Origin: Burkholderia sp. PAMC 26561
GTDB lineage: Bacteria > Pseudomonadota > Gammaproteobacteria > Burkholderiales > Burkholderiaceae
DNA: 64,000 nt
Assembly: GCF_001557535.2 (NCBI RefSeq)
Contig: NZ_CP014310.1
Location: 434,001-498,000, forward strand
Direction of reading: 5' to 3'
Positions 18,861 through 28,319 of this stretch are shown here, piece by piece. The notes beneath the pieces were generated by a model, which had not been told where the DNA came from, searched no databases, and worked only from the letters and a program-made list of their open reading frames with translations. The number at the start of each line of letters is the position of its first letter. The first letter of the stretch is position 1. The position numbers and the translations under genes were made by a program.

Positions 18861-20168
18861 TCAATAACCCATCAGCTTCTGGTAGCCGACCCAGAACTTG
18901 CGGATCAGGCTTTCGGTGATGACCGTGTCCTGCTGGTCCGGGTTCCCGCGTGACATTTCGATCACAGACGTCGCGCCGGCATCGCGGATCGTGCCGCGCT
19001 GGACCAGTTCGGTGGCTTCCGTGTCTTCCATCGAGATATAGCCGGCAGGTCCCACGAGGTTGGACTGCTTGATGCGCAGCTTGCGCATCTCCGGCGTGTC
19101 GTCGGTATAACCGAAGAAGTGAAAAATCAGCTCGAAGCTATTGGGCCCTTTAGGCAGCAACTGCCGTGCGACCAGCGTGTTGTGAATCTGCTGGATCACG
19201 AGTTGCGGGAAGATCGGCTGGATATGATTGGTCGTGTCTTCTTCGTATTCGGAAATCAGGCCGAGGATGGAATCGTCTTCAAGCGCGAAGCCTTCGTCGA
19301 AGGAGCGAATGTGTTGCTGCTTGTACGCAGCCGACGTGTCTTCGCCGGTCTTCGTCACCGTGATGATGCTGTGCAGTCCGTGGGTTGTATCGGGTATGGA
19401 GCGCGCCTTCATGCCGACGCGGAAAATGTTGAACGTCGTATGGAACAGATGCAGCATGCTCGCGTGATACGGGTCCTTCACGTTCTCGAAATATAGCTTC
19501 CAGTTCGACTTTGAAAACTGCCGCGTGCAGCCAAGATATTCAATTGGCTTATGAAAGATCCGATCGATCCAGGGCCGCATTTGCGCCCCAAGATACTCAG
19601 GCAAAGGACCCACCGTTTCGCTGAAAGTCGCGAACACCAGGCCGCGATAGCTCTCCACCCGAAGCTTTCTCAAGCTGTGATTCTTCGGATCGAAATCGGC
19701 GGGCATGCCGGTCATGCCTTTCTGGCCGCGCCGGAACGGCACCCCCAACAAGTTGCCACTCTTGTCGAAACTCCACTGGTGGTACACGCACGTGTGTGAG
19801 CTCGCGTTACCACGCGATTTCCTGCACACGGATGCGCCGCGATGCGCGCAGCGGTTCACCCACGCCGCCAGCGAGCCATCATCGTTGCGCGTGACGACCA
19901 CGGGCGTGTCGCCAACGAAGGTACTTTTGAAGTCGCCCGGACTCGGGATCTCGGCTTCCAGCGCCAGGAAATTCCAGGTCGGTCCGCGATAGATCCGCTC
20001 CTGCTCGCGCTCGTACACCGCCTGCGAGCTAAAGACCTTGTAGGGCACGCGCGAGCCGTCGTCATGGGGAAAAGTGACTGCATCGGAGTCGAGCGGGTTC
20101 ATCGGGCGAAGGGGGAATTCGGCCCTTTCGTCCGGTGCGTCCAGGGCGTTCATCGCATTCGTTTCCAC
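18861..20168 (-). CDS. andAc: Anthranilate dioxygenase large (catalytic) subunit AndAc
   Basis: Rieske-type oxygenase alpha subunit converting anthranilate to catechol with release of CO2 and ammonia. The Rieske motif C-A-H-R-G-A...C-V-Y-H-Q-W and the non-haem iron motif D-P-Y-H-A-S-M-L-H (D-x-x-H-x4-H) are intact. The frame is open further up, but the start is placed at the GTG at 20168 (about 435 aa), which has AGGAG at 8-bp spacing; an ATG at 20153 is the alternative. The upstream operator at 20264-20278 would lie inside the coding frame if the longest reading were true. Confidence 0.93.
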   Translation of the reverse strand: METNAMNALDAPDERAEFPLRPMNPLDSDAVTFPHDDGSRVPYKVFSSQAVYEREQERIYRGPTWNFLALEAEIPSPGDFKSTFVGDTPVVVTRNDDGSLAAWVNRCAHRGASVCRKSRGNASSHTCVYHQWSFDKSGNLLGVPFRRGQKGMTGMPADFDPKNHSLRKLRVESYRGLVFATFSETVGPLPEYLGAQMRPWIDRIFHKPIEYLGCTRQFSKSNWKLYFENVKDPYHASMLHLFHTTFNIFRVGMKARSIPDTTHGLHSIITVTKTGEDTSAAYKQQHIRSFDEGFALEDDSILGLISEYEEDTTNHIQPIFPQLVIQQIHNTLVARQLLPKGPNSFELIFHFFGYTDDTPEMRKLRIKQSNLVGPAGYISMEDTEATELVQRGTIRDAGATSVIEMSRGNPDQQDTVITESLIRKFWVGYQKLMGY

Positions 20169-20263
20169 GGCGATTTCTCCTTTTCGTGGGGGATTGGTAT
20201 GCTGCGATTTTTGGAGCGCCAAAATAGCGGGTCTATCCGATAACGGCTGCGCGCAGGCTTCGC

Positions 20264-20278
20264 TATCCACTTCCGGCA
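20264..20278 (-). promoter_or_regulatory. Candidate AndR/XylS-like operator of the andA operon
   Basis: Minus-strand TGCCGGAAGTGGATA, 96 bp upstream of the andAc GTG and in the andAc-andR divergent region. It matches TGCG-N7-GGATA at 14 of the constrained positions except C for G at position 4. A second half-like AGCCGTTATCGGATA lies 30 bp downstream. The same pattern occurs upstream of other units in the window. Confidence 0.6.
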
Positions 20279-20370
20279 CGTTTTCGCTGATCGAAGGGGG
20301 TGCGGCCCCGGGCAGAACGGCGAAGTGACTTACCATTCGTTGTGACTGTTTTCACCGACCGGAACCGTCC

Positions 20371-21541
20371 ATGTCCCAAGCCGCCTTTCGTGCTGACGCG
20401 TTGCGGGGCTATCGATTATTCGAATCGACTGACCTCGATGAAACCCGCGAACTGAGCTCGCGCGTGATGCAACCGCACGCGCTCGTGCCCTCGGGCACGG
20501 GCCGCGGCCGCTCGCACATGGATTTCGTCAAGCTCGGGAGGCTAGGCCTCGGCACGATCGCTTTCGGCGGTGCCATGCGCGTGAGTGTCCAGTCGGTGGA
20601 CGGTTACTACCTTCTGATGTTTTGCGTGACCGGCAACGCGGAAGTCCGCACGATGGGACGTTCCATGCAGGTGAACCGTAACCAGGGCGTTTTATGTGCG
20701 CCCGGGCAGGCTTTCGATGCACTGCTCTCGCCGAGATGCGAGCAGTTCGTGCTGCGTATCGATCCAATGGCGTTAAAAGCGCAGGCGGGGTTGGCCGCGC
20801 AGGACTTTGCGTCGCTGGTGCCGGTGGGTAGCTCGCATTTACGCTGCTGGATGCAGCAATTGCAACTGGCCGCGAGTTCGCCCGAATTGCTCGCGAGTGC
20901 GCGCAGTGATTCGCGAGTGGCGACGCACCTGGAAAGTTTGCTGATCGATCTGTTCGCTGCGGGTCACGTGGGCAATGAAATAAACACGGGCTTCGCTTCA
21001 TCGGTCGCTCGTGTCGCCCGGCTTTGTGAAGCGCGCCGAGGCGTTTATCGAAGCAAATTACAGGGAACCGCTGGAGTTACTCGATATTGCCAACGCCGTC
21101 GGCGTTTCGGCTCGCACGTTGCGCGACGGCTTTCAGCATTTTCGCGGCGTGAGCCCCATGCAGCATGTGCGGCAATTGCGGCTGGAACGCGCACGCGACG
21201 CGTTGCGCACGGCGCCTTTGGTCGTGAGGGTCGCCGAGATTGCCCTTGATTGCGGCTTCGCGCATCTTGGGCGTTTCTCGATCGTCTATAAAGCGATGTT
21301 CGGCGAGTCCCCATCGGAAACACTGCGGGACGCTAGTTTTGATAATGACATTGACGAACGCGGCCTCGCCGAGCCAGCGCGTTTTCGCATGATTGCCACC
21401 AAATTAACGATGCAATTCGCGATACAACATGGCACCCCAGCGACTCATGGCATTCCTGCTCCGGCGAGGCGTGCGCTAAGCACGCACCGTCAGTTGGGGG
21501 TCCGCGCGTCTGCGCTGGCTTACCGGCTTCTCCGTCGGTAG
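20371..21541 (+). pseudogene. andR: AraC-family regulator AndR, frameshifted between its two domains
   Basis: Regulator expected to activate andAcAdAbAa. Residues 1 to about 210 (F-E-S-T-D-L-D-E-T-R, V-M-Q-P-H-A-L-V-P, Q-G-V-L-C-A-P-G-Q-A-F) read in one frame; the HTH domain (F-V-K-R-A-E-A-F-I-E-A-N-Y, L-L-D-I-A-N-A-V-G-V-S-A-R-T-L, F-G-E-S-P-S-E-T-L-R-D) reads in the next, from about 21011. The shift is near 21004-21010 (GGTCGCTCGTG) and fits a loss of two bases or gain of one. After F-G-E-S-P-S-E-T-L-R-D the frame runs to 21541 without family similarity, so the C-terminal tail may also be altered. As written, the N-terminal product lacks DNA binding. Confidence 0.82.
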
Positions 21542-21560
21542 CGCTTGGCAAGACCCCGCA

Positions 21561-21852
21561 TTTAGCGAATATCGGCGAACCATCGAAGACCATCTCGCCC
21601 TGTGCAATCGTCTTAAAATGACTCTGCGCGGGGTGTTTCAGAACTGCGGGTTATATCCGGCAAACTCGCCTTGCAGGCCACGCGCGGCATCAGCATCCTG
21701 TATACTCCCGCGGCCGGGCTGCTATCAGAGCTGGGCAGCTTGACGCGCTTCGGGCATCCTCAAGAGTTAGTGGCTTGGTCAAATAGATTACTTCGCAACA
21801 CTAATCTGGAAGTCGTATGCCCCCTTGCGTTGCTGGCACTTTGGCGCGATTG
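21561..21852 (+). pseudogene. IS110-family transposase C-terminal remnant
   Basis: T-I-E-D-H-L-A-L-C-N-R-L, then in shifted frame L-Q-A-T-R-G-I-S-I-L-Y-T-P-A-A-G-L-L-S-E-L-G-S-L-T-R-F-G-H-P-Q-E-L-V-A-W, the helix-hairpin and Transposase_20 region of IS110/IS116 proteins (compare L-x-S-I-P-G-L-G...F-x-N-A-R-Q-x-A-A-F-A-G-L). The conserved catalytic serine region is missing. Nothing recognisable is seen from 21853 to 22131. Confidence 0.55.
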
Positions 21853-22131
21853 ATAGGGACAAGTGCACGAATGCTTGGAGGCGGCAACTCCAGAAGGCGC
21901 TGCTACACTAAGTCGATGTGTTACCCGTAAAACTGTATATCTTGTGTTTCTAAGGTTTTTGGACTGCTGCCCACAAATCTGCGAGTTATGGCTAGTGCCC
22001 GTTCAGAAGCGGCTATCGCCAGCAATTTTGAGTTCATACGCTTCGTGCAAGCATGCAGGCCAACTTGATCGTAACCGGCAGCAACTTTGCGCTCTCTTAG
22101 GATTTGGGACTCGTATCTTTTTCGAGGCAGT

Positions 22132-22285
22132 GTGTTGTTGAGGAAGATTTTTATTCCAATGATGGCCGTAAGTGGGCTGATTCTTTCGATAGAAAGCGAG
22201 GCAACGGAGGATGGCTTGACCGCCTATCCAGTAGGCGTAAATACGGTATTAGAGGGAGTCATTCCATTAGATACCGAAGGCCGCC
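22132..22285 (+). pseudogene. SphA/MetA-like protein, N-terminal fragment (second copy)
   Basis: From the GTG at 22132: a signal-peptide-like start, then E-A-T-E-D-G-L-T-A-Y-P-V-G-V-N-T-V-L-E-G-V-I-P, nearly the same as E-A-T-E-N-G-L-T-A-Y-P-V-G-V-N-T-V-L-D-G-V-L-P of the intact gene at 10050. Similarity ends after about 50 codons. This is a truncated paralogue. Confidence 0.85.
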
Positions 22286-22745
22286 AATGTCCTGCTAGCG
22301 AAGCGGTGCGTGTGGGTCTAAGAGGCGGTGCCTCGTCGATCGGCGCAACCGCTGCCTAGTTAAGCGGTCTCTGCTCGCGATCGATAAGGAAGCGGCCAGC
22401 GGGCCTCCCAGAAGTCGCGACATCGTCTTTGCTTAGTATGCAGGTTTCCTGATTAATCAGAAGCATGCCGCTCACTTAAGGTGGTCTCGTGCTTTCTTGC
22501 GCTTTGAGAGATCGTCCTGCGGTTTATGGATAGATTAGCAAATTTTGTCCTAAGAAGGTGTGGCTAGCGGTGCTGCGCTGAAAGAGGAGCCAATATCACG
22601 GCTGTGAGTTTTCAGAATCAGCATCAGTTAAAGAAATTTTAGCAGCCCGATACCACGCATCGCTATTTATTTTAGGGCCTCGATTTTCCGTTACCAGTTT
22701 CAACGGACTCAAAATAATTTCCTAAACTTTTAGGCGAGCAATCTG
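22286..22745. other. Intergenic, no gene recognised
   Basis: About 460 bp upstream of the porin with no credible coding frame. Composition turns AT-richer near 22620-22740, consistent with a promoter region, but no specific site could be fixed. Confidence 0.5.
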
Positions 22746-23828
22746 ATGACAAACCGCTCCTATAAAATAAAGTTCACCGTGGCTGCGTTCGCCGGTTTTT
22801 TCGCATCTGTTGAAGCCTATAGTCAAAGCTCGGTCACACTTTACGGGGTGGTTGATCAAAGCATTCGCTATACGACTAGTGCGGATGCAGAAAATAAGTC
22901 AAGCGTACAGTTGACGAACGGAGCAATCACGAACAGCCGGTGGGGGTTGAAAGGATCGGAAGACCTCGGAGGCAACCTAAAAGCTTTCTTCGCACTTGAA
23001 GATGGTTTTGAGCCCCAAAGCGGTCAAGTTGATGGGGCTTTGTTCGGTCGCAAAGCTTATGTTGGTCTGTCTAATGAAATTGGATCGGTCAAATTGGGTC
23101 GCCAGGATAGTGAGGCGTTCACGTTTTATGGTAGTAAGTTTGATCCCTTAACCGTCGCTAATTATGTTGCGACAGAATGGCCGTTTTTTTTAAGCGAAGG
23201 CCGGGTAAATAACACGGTGAACTACGATGGAAAATTTTCGGGCTTAGATATTGGGGCCAGCTATGGATTTGGTCAACAAGCTGGTAGTCTTAGTGCGAAC
23301 TCGTATTGGGGAGCACACGCGTCGTATACGCAGGCACAGTTCGCGATCGGTACTGTTTATCAGCAATTTCGTGACATGCAAAGTCACACTCAAGAGATGT
23401 GGGGAGCGTCGGCCCGATACACGCTGGGTCTTGCGGAGTTGTATCTCGGATACCTCGGTGGTAGCGACGCAACTGGGGTCCTTGACAAAGAACTCTTGAA
23501 CGATCCCAGTCGAACAGTTATATACGGCTCATACGTTACGAACCCGCGGAAGGATCTGATCGTCTATACCGGTGTCGATTATCAGGTCACTCCAACCGTC
23601 GAAATCAGAAGCGCCTTTTATTACGACAGCATAAGAAATGTAGACGGTCTATCCCGAAACTCTGGAAAGCGCTATACCGGGGTCGTCGTGGCGGAATACT
23701 CGTTGTCAAAGGCTACACAAGTTTATGCGACGGCCGATTACAACGAAGTTAAGGGTGGGGCCTATACTGAATTGCCTGGTAAATCAAACTCGACCGGCCT
23801 AGCAGTAGGATTGCGGCATTCGTTTTGA
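22746..23828 (+). CDS. Gram-negative porin (Porin_4 / OmpC-like)
   Basis: A 360-aa trimeric outer-membrane porin of the Burkholderiales type. Signal peptide (residues 1 to about 26, ending V-E-A-Y-S-Q), then S-S-V-T-L-Y-G-V-V-D-Q-S-I-R-Y, N-S-R-W-G-L-K-G-S-E-D-L-G-G-N-L-K-A-F-F-x-L-E, G-R-K-A-Y-V-G-L, and the terminal aromatic residue in G-L-R-H-S-F needed for barrel assembly. It stands directly before the Liv-type binding protein, suggesting substrate entry for the same pathway. Confidence 0.95.
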   Translation: MTNRSYKIKFTVAAFAGFFASVEAYSQSSVTLYGVVDQSIRYTTSADAENKSSVQLTNGAITNSRWGLKGSEDLGGNLKAFFALEDGFEPQSGQVDGALFGRKAYVGLSNEIGSVKLGRQDSEAFTFYGSKFDPLTVANYVATEWPFFLSEGRVNNTVNYDGKFSGLDIGASYGFGQQAGSLSANSYWGAHASYTQAQFAIGTVYQQFRDMQSHTQEMWGASARYTLGLAELYLGYLGGSDATGVLDKELLNDPSRTVIYGSYVTNPRKDLIVYTGVDYQVTPTVEIRSAFYYDSIRNVDGLSRNSGKRYTGVVVAEYSLSKATQVYATADYNEVKGGAYTELPGKSNSTGLAVGLRHSF

Positions 23829-23977
23829 TTGGTCGGCGAGCATGTAACGTTGCAAAACGTTTTGTGATTTTCGCTCAATTTTAGTGCTGGGATTATCGCA
23901 TCTGCGAAGCAGATACGCAATTGTCACGCCCCTCTGCTTTTCTCAACGCTACAGCTTCTATGATAGGGAAACTCAAG

Positions 23978-25122
23978 ATGTCATTTATTTCTCGCGGCGC
24001 CACTACCGTTGCGGCGCTGACGATATTCGCGGCTCTGCGCCCAATCAATTCGTTCTCCGCAGAAACGATTAAAATCGGCTTTGCGGCGCCGTTGACGGGG
24101 GCGCTTGCCAATTTCGGGAAAGGGCAGCAGAACGGGGCGCTCTTGGCAGTCGAAGATATTAATAAAAGTGGTCTAATGGTCGACGGAAAGCGCGTTGTGT
24201 TGGAGCTTGATGCGCAAGACGACGCGGCCGATCCGCGCACCGCAACCCAGGTTGCGCAAAGGCTCGTTGATGACGATGTCGTCGCGGTGGTGGGCCACAT
24301 GTTATCCGGCACGTCAATAGCCGCATCAAAGATCTACAGCGAGGCTAGTGTGGCGGAAATCTCCCCTCGGCAACCAACCCTGCATTCACAACTCAGGGGC
24401 TAAAAACTACGTTCAGGCTTGTGGCGACCGATCTGCAACAGGGTCCCGCGCTAGCGGAATTCGCTTATCAAAGTCTGCACGCGAAAACGGTCGCTATAGT
24501 TGACGACTCTACTGCGTATGGAAAAGGACTAGCGGACCAGTTCGAAAAGAGCGCAAAGGCCACGGGCTTAACGGTGATCTCCCACGACGCCGTGAACGAG
24601 CACACGACTGACTTCCGAGCGATACTTACAACGATCAAGGGTGAAAGAGCGGACGTGATCATGTACGCTGGCGCCGATGCTACCGGGGGGGCGTTTGCCA
24701 AGCAGGCAGCGCAACTAGCTATCAGGTCCAAAATTATCGGTGGGGATGGCATATGTTCTGAGAAACTCCCCGAGTTGGCTGGGCCTGCCGTAGACAATGT
24801 GACCTGCTCGGAAGCTGCCATGCCCGTTGAGAAGCTGCCCGGTGGTAGCGCGTTTCTCGCGAATTTCCAAAAGCGATTCGATGAGCCCATCCAGCTCTAC
24901 GCTGCGCAGTCGTATGACGCGGTTCACATAATCGTCGACGCAATGAAGCGAGCGAAGTCGGTCGAGCGAGCGAAGCTTCTGGCTGAGCTGCCGTCGACTG
25001 CATATGAGGGAGTAATTGGCCCCATTAAGTTCAAGCCGAACGGTGACATACAGAATAGCGTGGTATCACTGTACAGTTATAAGAATGGGAAAAAGCTATT
25101 CTTGGAAAAAGTAAAAAACTGA
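23978..25122 (+). pseudogene. Liv-type ABC transporter substrate-binding protein, frameshifted
   Basis: Periplasmic type I binding protein (LivJ/LivK family). Signal peptide ending near N-S-F-S-A, then I-K-I-G-F-A-A-P-L-T-G and G-x-x-N-G-A-L-L-A-V-E-D-I-N in one frame. From S-A-T-N-P-A-F-T-T-Q-G-L-K-T-T-F-R onward (A-Y-G-K-G-L-A-D-Q-F, Y-A-A-Q-S-Y-D-A-V, G-P-I-K-F-K-P-N-G-D) the frame is one base back. The break is at about 24367 (CCCCTCGG) and one missing T would restore about 381 aa. The start at 23978 has AGGGAAA upstream; 23960 is an alternative. It would supply ligand to LivH at 27113 with LivMGF at 12.2-15.0 kb. Confidence 0.85.
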
Positions 25123-25138
25123 CTATTAGGATTCCCCA

Positions 25139-26791
25139 ATGGACGCATCGCAAAAAAATATCGTGATTGACGGGAAGTCCTTGAACGCCAGCGATGTAAT
25201 TGCAATTTCGAGGCGCGATGCCCATGTTAGCTTATGTCCCGCGGCAAGGGCTGCTCTCCAATCGACGCGAGATTTTGTTGAGAGTAACTGGCTCGCCGAA
25301 GACGCCCCACCCGTCTATGCGTTAAACACCGGTGTCGGGTCGCGGAAGAATATTAAGCTTTCGCCGAGCGCAATTCCGCGATTCCAGAAGAACTTGATCA
25401 TGGCTACTTCCGCAGGCACTGGCGAGCCAATGCCCTTGGAAGTTGTAAGAGCCATGATGGTACTGAGGGCTAATGTCTTTGCAACTAATTACTCCGGCAT
25501 CCGCGTTGAGGTTGTTGAGCGACTCCTCCAAATGCTGAACCACGGTATCATTCCAATTATCCCGGCAAAAGGCAGTGTAGGTGCGAGTGGAGACCTCGCG
25601 CCTTTAGCTTTCTTAGGCGCTGCTTTGATGGGTCATTCGGATTCTTTGGTTTACTTCGGACCCCGCATCCTCCCGGCGGACAAGGCATTCGCCGAAGCGG
25701 GACTTCCGCCGACGATCGACGTTCAAGCAAAAGACGCAAGCGCTCTACTCAATGGATCGACGGCTTCGCTCGCGTATGCGGTCGTCGCGGCATACGATGC
25801 GAGGGTGCTACTCAGGAGTGCAGTCGCTTCACTGTGTTTGTCACTTGAAGCGTTGAGATGCGAAGTGTCATGCTTCGACGATACGATGATGTCCGCGCGC
25901 CCTCACAAAGGCCAGAGGGCCGTTGCAACCGCAATCCGCGAAATGGTTTTGAAAAGTGAGCGATGCACCGATGCTGCGAGGGAAGTAAGGATTTCTTCAG
26001 GGCCGAAACCGATCGGACAAGGGACCAGTGAAAGACATGCACCGCCGCTGGGTCCAAGAATAAACGATGCTTATTCACTCAGGTGTGCGCCTCAGGTTTA
26101 CGGACCGGTCCTTGAGGCGTTGAATTATGTTGATGGTATCTTGGGCGTGGAGATTAATAGTTCAACAGATAATCCGCTTTTCATAAAAACGGATGATAAC
26201 TCCTATTGTGCGATCTCTGGTGGGCACTTTCATGGACAATATGTTGCCCAAGCCATGGACCTTCTCGCTATCGCTGTTACGGACCTGGGAGCAATCTGTG
26301 ATCGTAGAGCTGCGCGGCTCGTCGACCCGGCTTGCAGCTTTGGATTGCCAGCGGGATTGATAGCCATCGAACCAGGCATCAACAACGGATTTGGCGGGGC
26401 TCAAAGCATGGGAACCGGGCTAACGCTTGAAAACATGGGACTGTGCGCGCCGGCAAGCACGCTCAGTTTGCCAGCAAAGGCGAATTCTGAAGATCATATT
26501 AGTAACTCGTGTTATTCAGCGCGCCGTGTTCGAACCATAGTTGAAAATACTCAAGCCATCGTTGCGGTTGAGCTGCTTCTTGCATCTCAAGCTTTGGATC
26601 TTGTCGCCCCCGAATTTTTAGAATTTCCAATTGGAGAAGGGACGTTCCACGCGTGGCAGGAAGTGAGGCGATTCGCACCGCCCACTTTGAAAGATGACCG
26701 ATGGGTATTCGGTGACATTGAGGCGCTTAGACTCGCCATTTCGACCGAAGCAATTGCTGCTTCGGTTTCGAATTGGATTAAAGACTTTTAA
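25139..26791 (+). CDS. Aromatic amino acid ammonia-lyase (HAL/PAL family, MIO enzyme)
   Basis: A 550-aa lyase with the Ala149-Ser150-Gly151 triad (G-S-V-G-A-S-G-D-L-A-P-L-A) that forms the MIO cofactor. Other active-site blocks: Y-A-L-N-T-G-V-G at 60-67, L-L-N-G-S, D-A-Y-S-L-R-C-A-P-Q, S-S-T-D-N-P-L, S-G-G-H-F-H-G-Q and N-S-E-D-H-I-S. Such enzymes remove ammonia from histidine, phenylalanine or tyrosine. At the selectivity position, where HAL has Ser-His and TAL/PAL have His-Leu or Phe-Leu, this protein has Ala89-Thr90, so the substrate is unclear. It is 15 bp after the binding-protein gene, probably one operon. Confidence 0.9.
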   Translation: MDASQKNIVIDGKSLNASDVIAISRRDAHVSLCPAARAALQSTRDFVESNWLAEDAPPVYALNTGVGSRKNIKLSPSAIPRFQKNLIMATSAGTGEPMPLEVVRAMMVLRANVFATNYSGIRVEVVERLLQMLNHGIIPIIPAKGSVGASGDLAPLAFLGAALMGHSDSLVYFGPRILPADKAFAEAGLPPTIDVQAKDASALLNGSTASLAYAVVAAYDARVLLRSAVASLCLSLEALRCEVSCFDDTMMSARPHKGQRAVATAIREMVLKSERCTDAAREVRISSGPKPIGQGTSERHAPPLGPRINDAYSLRCAPQVYGPVLEALNYVDGILGVEINSSTDNPLFIKTDDNSYCAISGGHFHGQYVAQAMDLLAIAVTDLGAICDRRAARLVDPACSFGLPAGLIAIEPGINNGFGGAQSMGTGLTLENMGLCAPASTLSLPAKANSEDHISNSCYSARRVRTIVENTQAIVAVELLLASQALDLVAPEFLEFPIGEGTFHAWQEVRRFAPPTLKDDRWVFGDIEALRLAISTEAIAASVSNWIKDF

Positions 26792-27112
26792 CTAGCGGCC
26801 GGTCGGCCTGTTCGAGGACGAACCGTCTCATATCGGCTGCGCCTAGGCATCTTCAGAGTGTTATACATTGTCTGAACCGGTCATAGTACTTGCGTCTGAA
26901 ATTTCAGTTGTTATAGCAGGTAATTGGTTATCCTAACGATTAGTTTGGCTTCGATAACGATGACGTTTCAACTACTAGATGTCCTCAAAATGAGGTAAAG
27001 CGAATTTCATGTCAACAACAACATATTTTATCGAGATTATGAATAGACATGATTGCTTCATCTGCCGTTTCATTCCCGCAGCGATGGTTAGAGCTTCCCT
27101 TAAGAGGTACAC
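26792..27112. other. Intergenic before livH
   Basis: 321 bp with no coding frame; AT-rich from about 26880 to 27060, likely a promoter region. TTAAGAGG precedes the livH ATG. No TGCG-N7-GGATA site is present. Confidence 0.5.
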
Positions 27113-28063
27113 ATGGACATATTTATTCAGCAGATATTAAACGGCTTGGTGCTAGGTAGCGTATACGCGATCATCGCTTTGGGCTACACGATGGTCTATG
27201 GCATTCTCGGAATCATCAATTTCGTTCACGGGGAGGTGCTCATGGTAGGAGTAATGGTTGCCCTTTCTGCGATTGGTATTATGCAGAAACATTTTCCCAC
27301 CTTAAATCATGTAGCCATGCTGTTTCTCGCGCTGATCATCGCTGCTGTAGTATGCGCGATGGTGGGCTACACGATTGAGCGCGTTGCTTACCGGCCGCTC
27401 AGGCGGGCTCCTCGCATGGCCCCTCTTATAACAGCGATCGGAATGTCGATTCTTCTGCAGACGCTAGCTATGATGATCTGGGGCCGCAACCCGCTCGCTT
27501 TTCCTCAGTTGTTGCCGACGGATCCTATCGAGGTGATTTCTGCAACTGCCGACCGAGCTGGCGCCGTTATATCGATGACTGAGATCGTGATTATTTTGGT
27601 GGCATTTGCTGTGATGGGCGGCCTGCTGCTCCTGGTTCACAAAACCAAGCTCGGGCGCGCGATGCGGGCGATTGCCGAAAACCCGGGTGTGGCAAGCCTA
27701 ATGGGAGTGAACCCGAATTTTGTGATCTCTGCGACCTTCATGATCGGTTCGGCACTTGCTGCGATAGCCGGCATAATGATCGTATCCGAGTACGGCAACG
27801 CGCACTTCTACATGGGCTTCATCCCCGGCTTGAAAGCTTTCACGGCGGCAGTGTTGGGCGGTATCGGCAACCTCGGTGGTGCGATGGTCGGCGGAATATT
27901 GCTTGGGCTAATAGAACAGCTAGGAGCTGGTTATATCGGTGAATTAACAGGAGGCGTGTTTGGGAGCAATTTTCAGGATGTGTTTGCGTTCATGGTGCTG
28001 ATCATCGTGCTCGTGTTTCGACCGTCCGGACTGTTAGGTGAGCGCGTGGCGGATCGGGCTTGA
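27113..28063 (+). CDS. livH: Branched-chain amino acid ABC transporter permease LivH
   Basis: A 316-aa inner-membrane permease, about 8 TM segments, with L-N-G-L-V-L-G-S-V-Y-A-I-I-A-L-G-Y-T-M-V-Y-G at the N-terminus, the cytoplasmic loop G-R-A-M-R-A-I-A-E-N-P-G-V-A-S-L-M-G, and F-R-P-S-G-L-L-G-E-R-V-A-D-R-A at the end. Its last 30 codons reappear in the chimera at 12.15-12.24 kb, directly before livM. It stands alone here without livMGF. It is the probable partner of the livMGF operon 12 kb away. Confidence 0.95.
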   Translation: MDIFIQQILNGLVLGSVYAIIALGYTMVYGILGIINFVHGEVLMVGVMVALSAIGIMQKHFPTLNHVAMLFLALIIAAVVCAMVGYTIERVAYRPLRRAPRMAPLITAIGMSILLQTLAMMIWGRNPLAFPQLLPTDPIEVISATADRAGAVISMTEIVIILVAFAVMGGLLLLVHKTKLGRAMRAIAENPGVASLMGVNPNFVISATFMIGSALAAIAGIMIVSEYGNAHFYMGFIPGLKAFTAAVLGGIGNLGGAMVGGILLGLIEQLGAGYIGELTGGVFGSNFQDVFAFMVLIIVLVFRPSGLLGERVADRA

Positions 28064-28319
28064 AAACCTCGCGTGTAAAGTGACGTCGACCGGGGCACTT
28101 GCTGCGTCAAACCATTTGTTCCGACGACAACGCGGTCAATCCAGAACTAACGCAATCCTTCCGCCCGTGGTGGCTTTGCTGGTGTTTGGGCCGTTTGCCA
28201 GGCGTGCAGGCAAGGTTTGATGTGTTTTCGCATTTTATACTTCGCCCTTCGTCGTAGGGAGCCTCCCCTAGTCCACTGCGTCATTGACTGTGCACCCCGT
28301 CTATGTTTGAATTTAGGGC
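28064..28319. other. Gap between livH and the IS630 remnant
   Basis: 256 bp, no gene seen. It presumably contains the IS630 left end, but no clear terminal inverted repeat was identified. Confidence 0.4.

Noticed and set aside
20169..20336. 56-codon N-terminal extension of AndAc
   Set aside because: It is not family-like, contains the operator motif, and the GTG at 20168 has a good ribosome-binding site.
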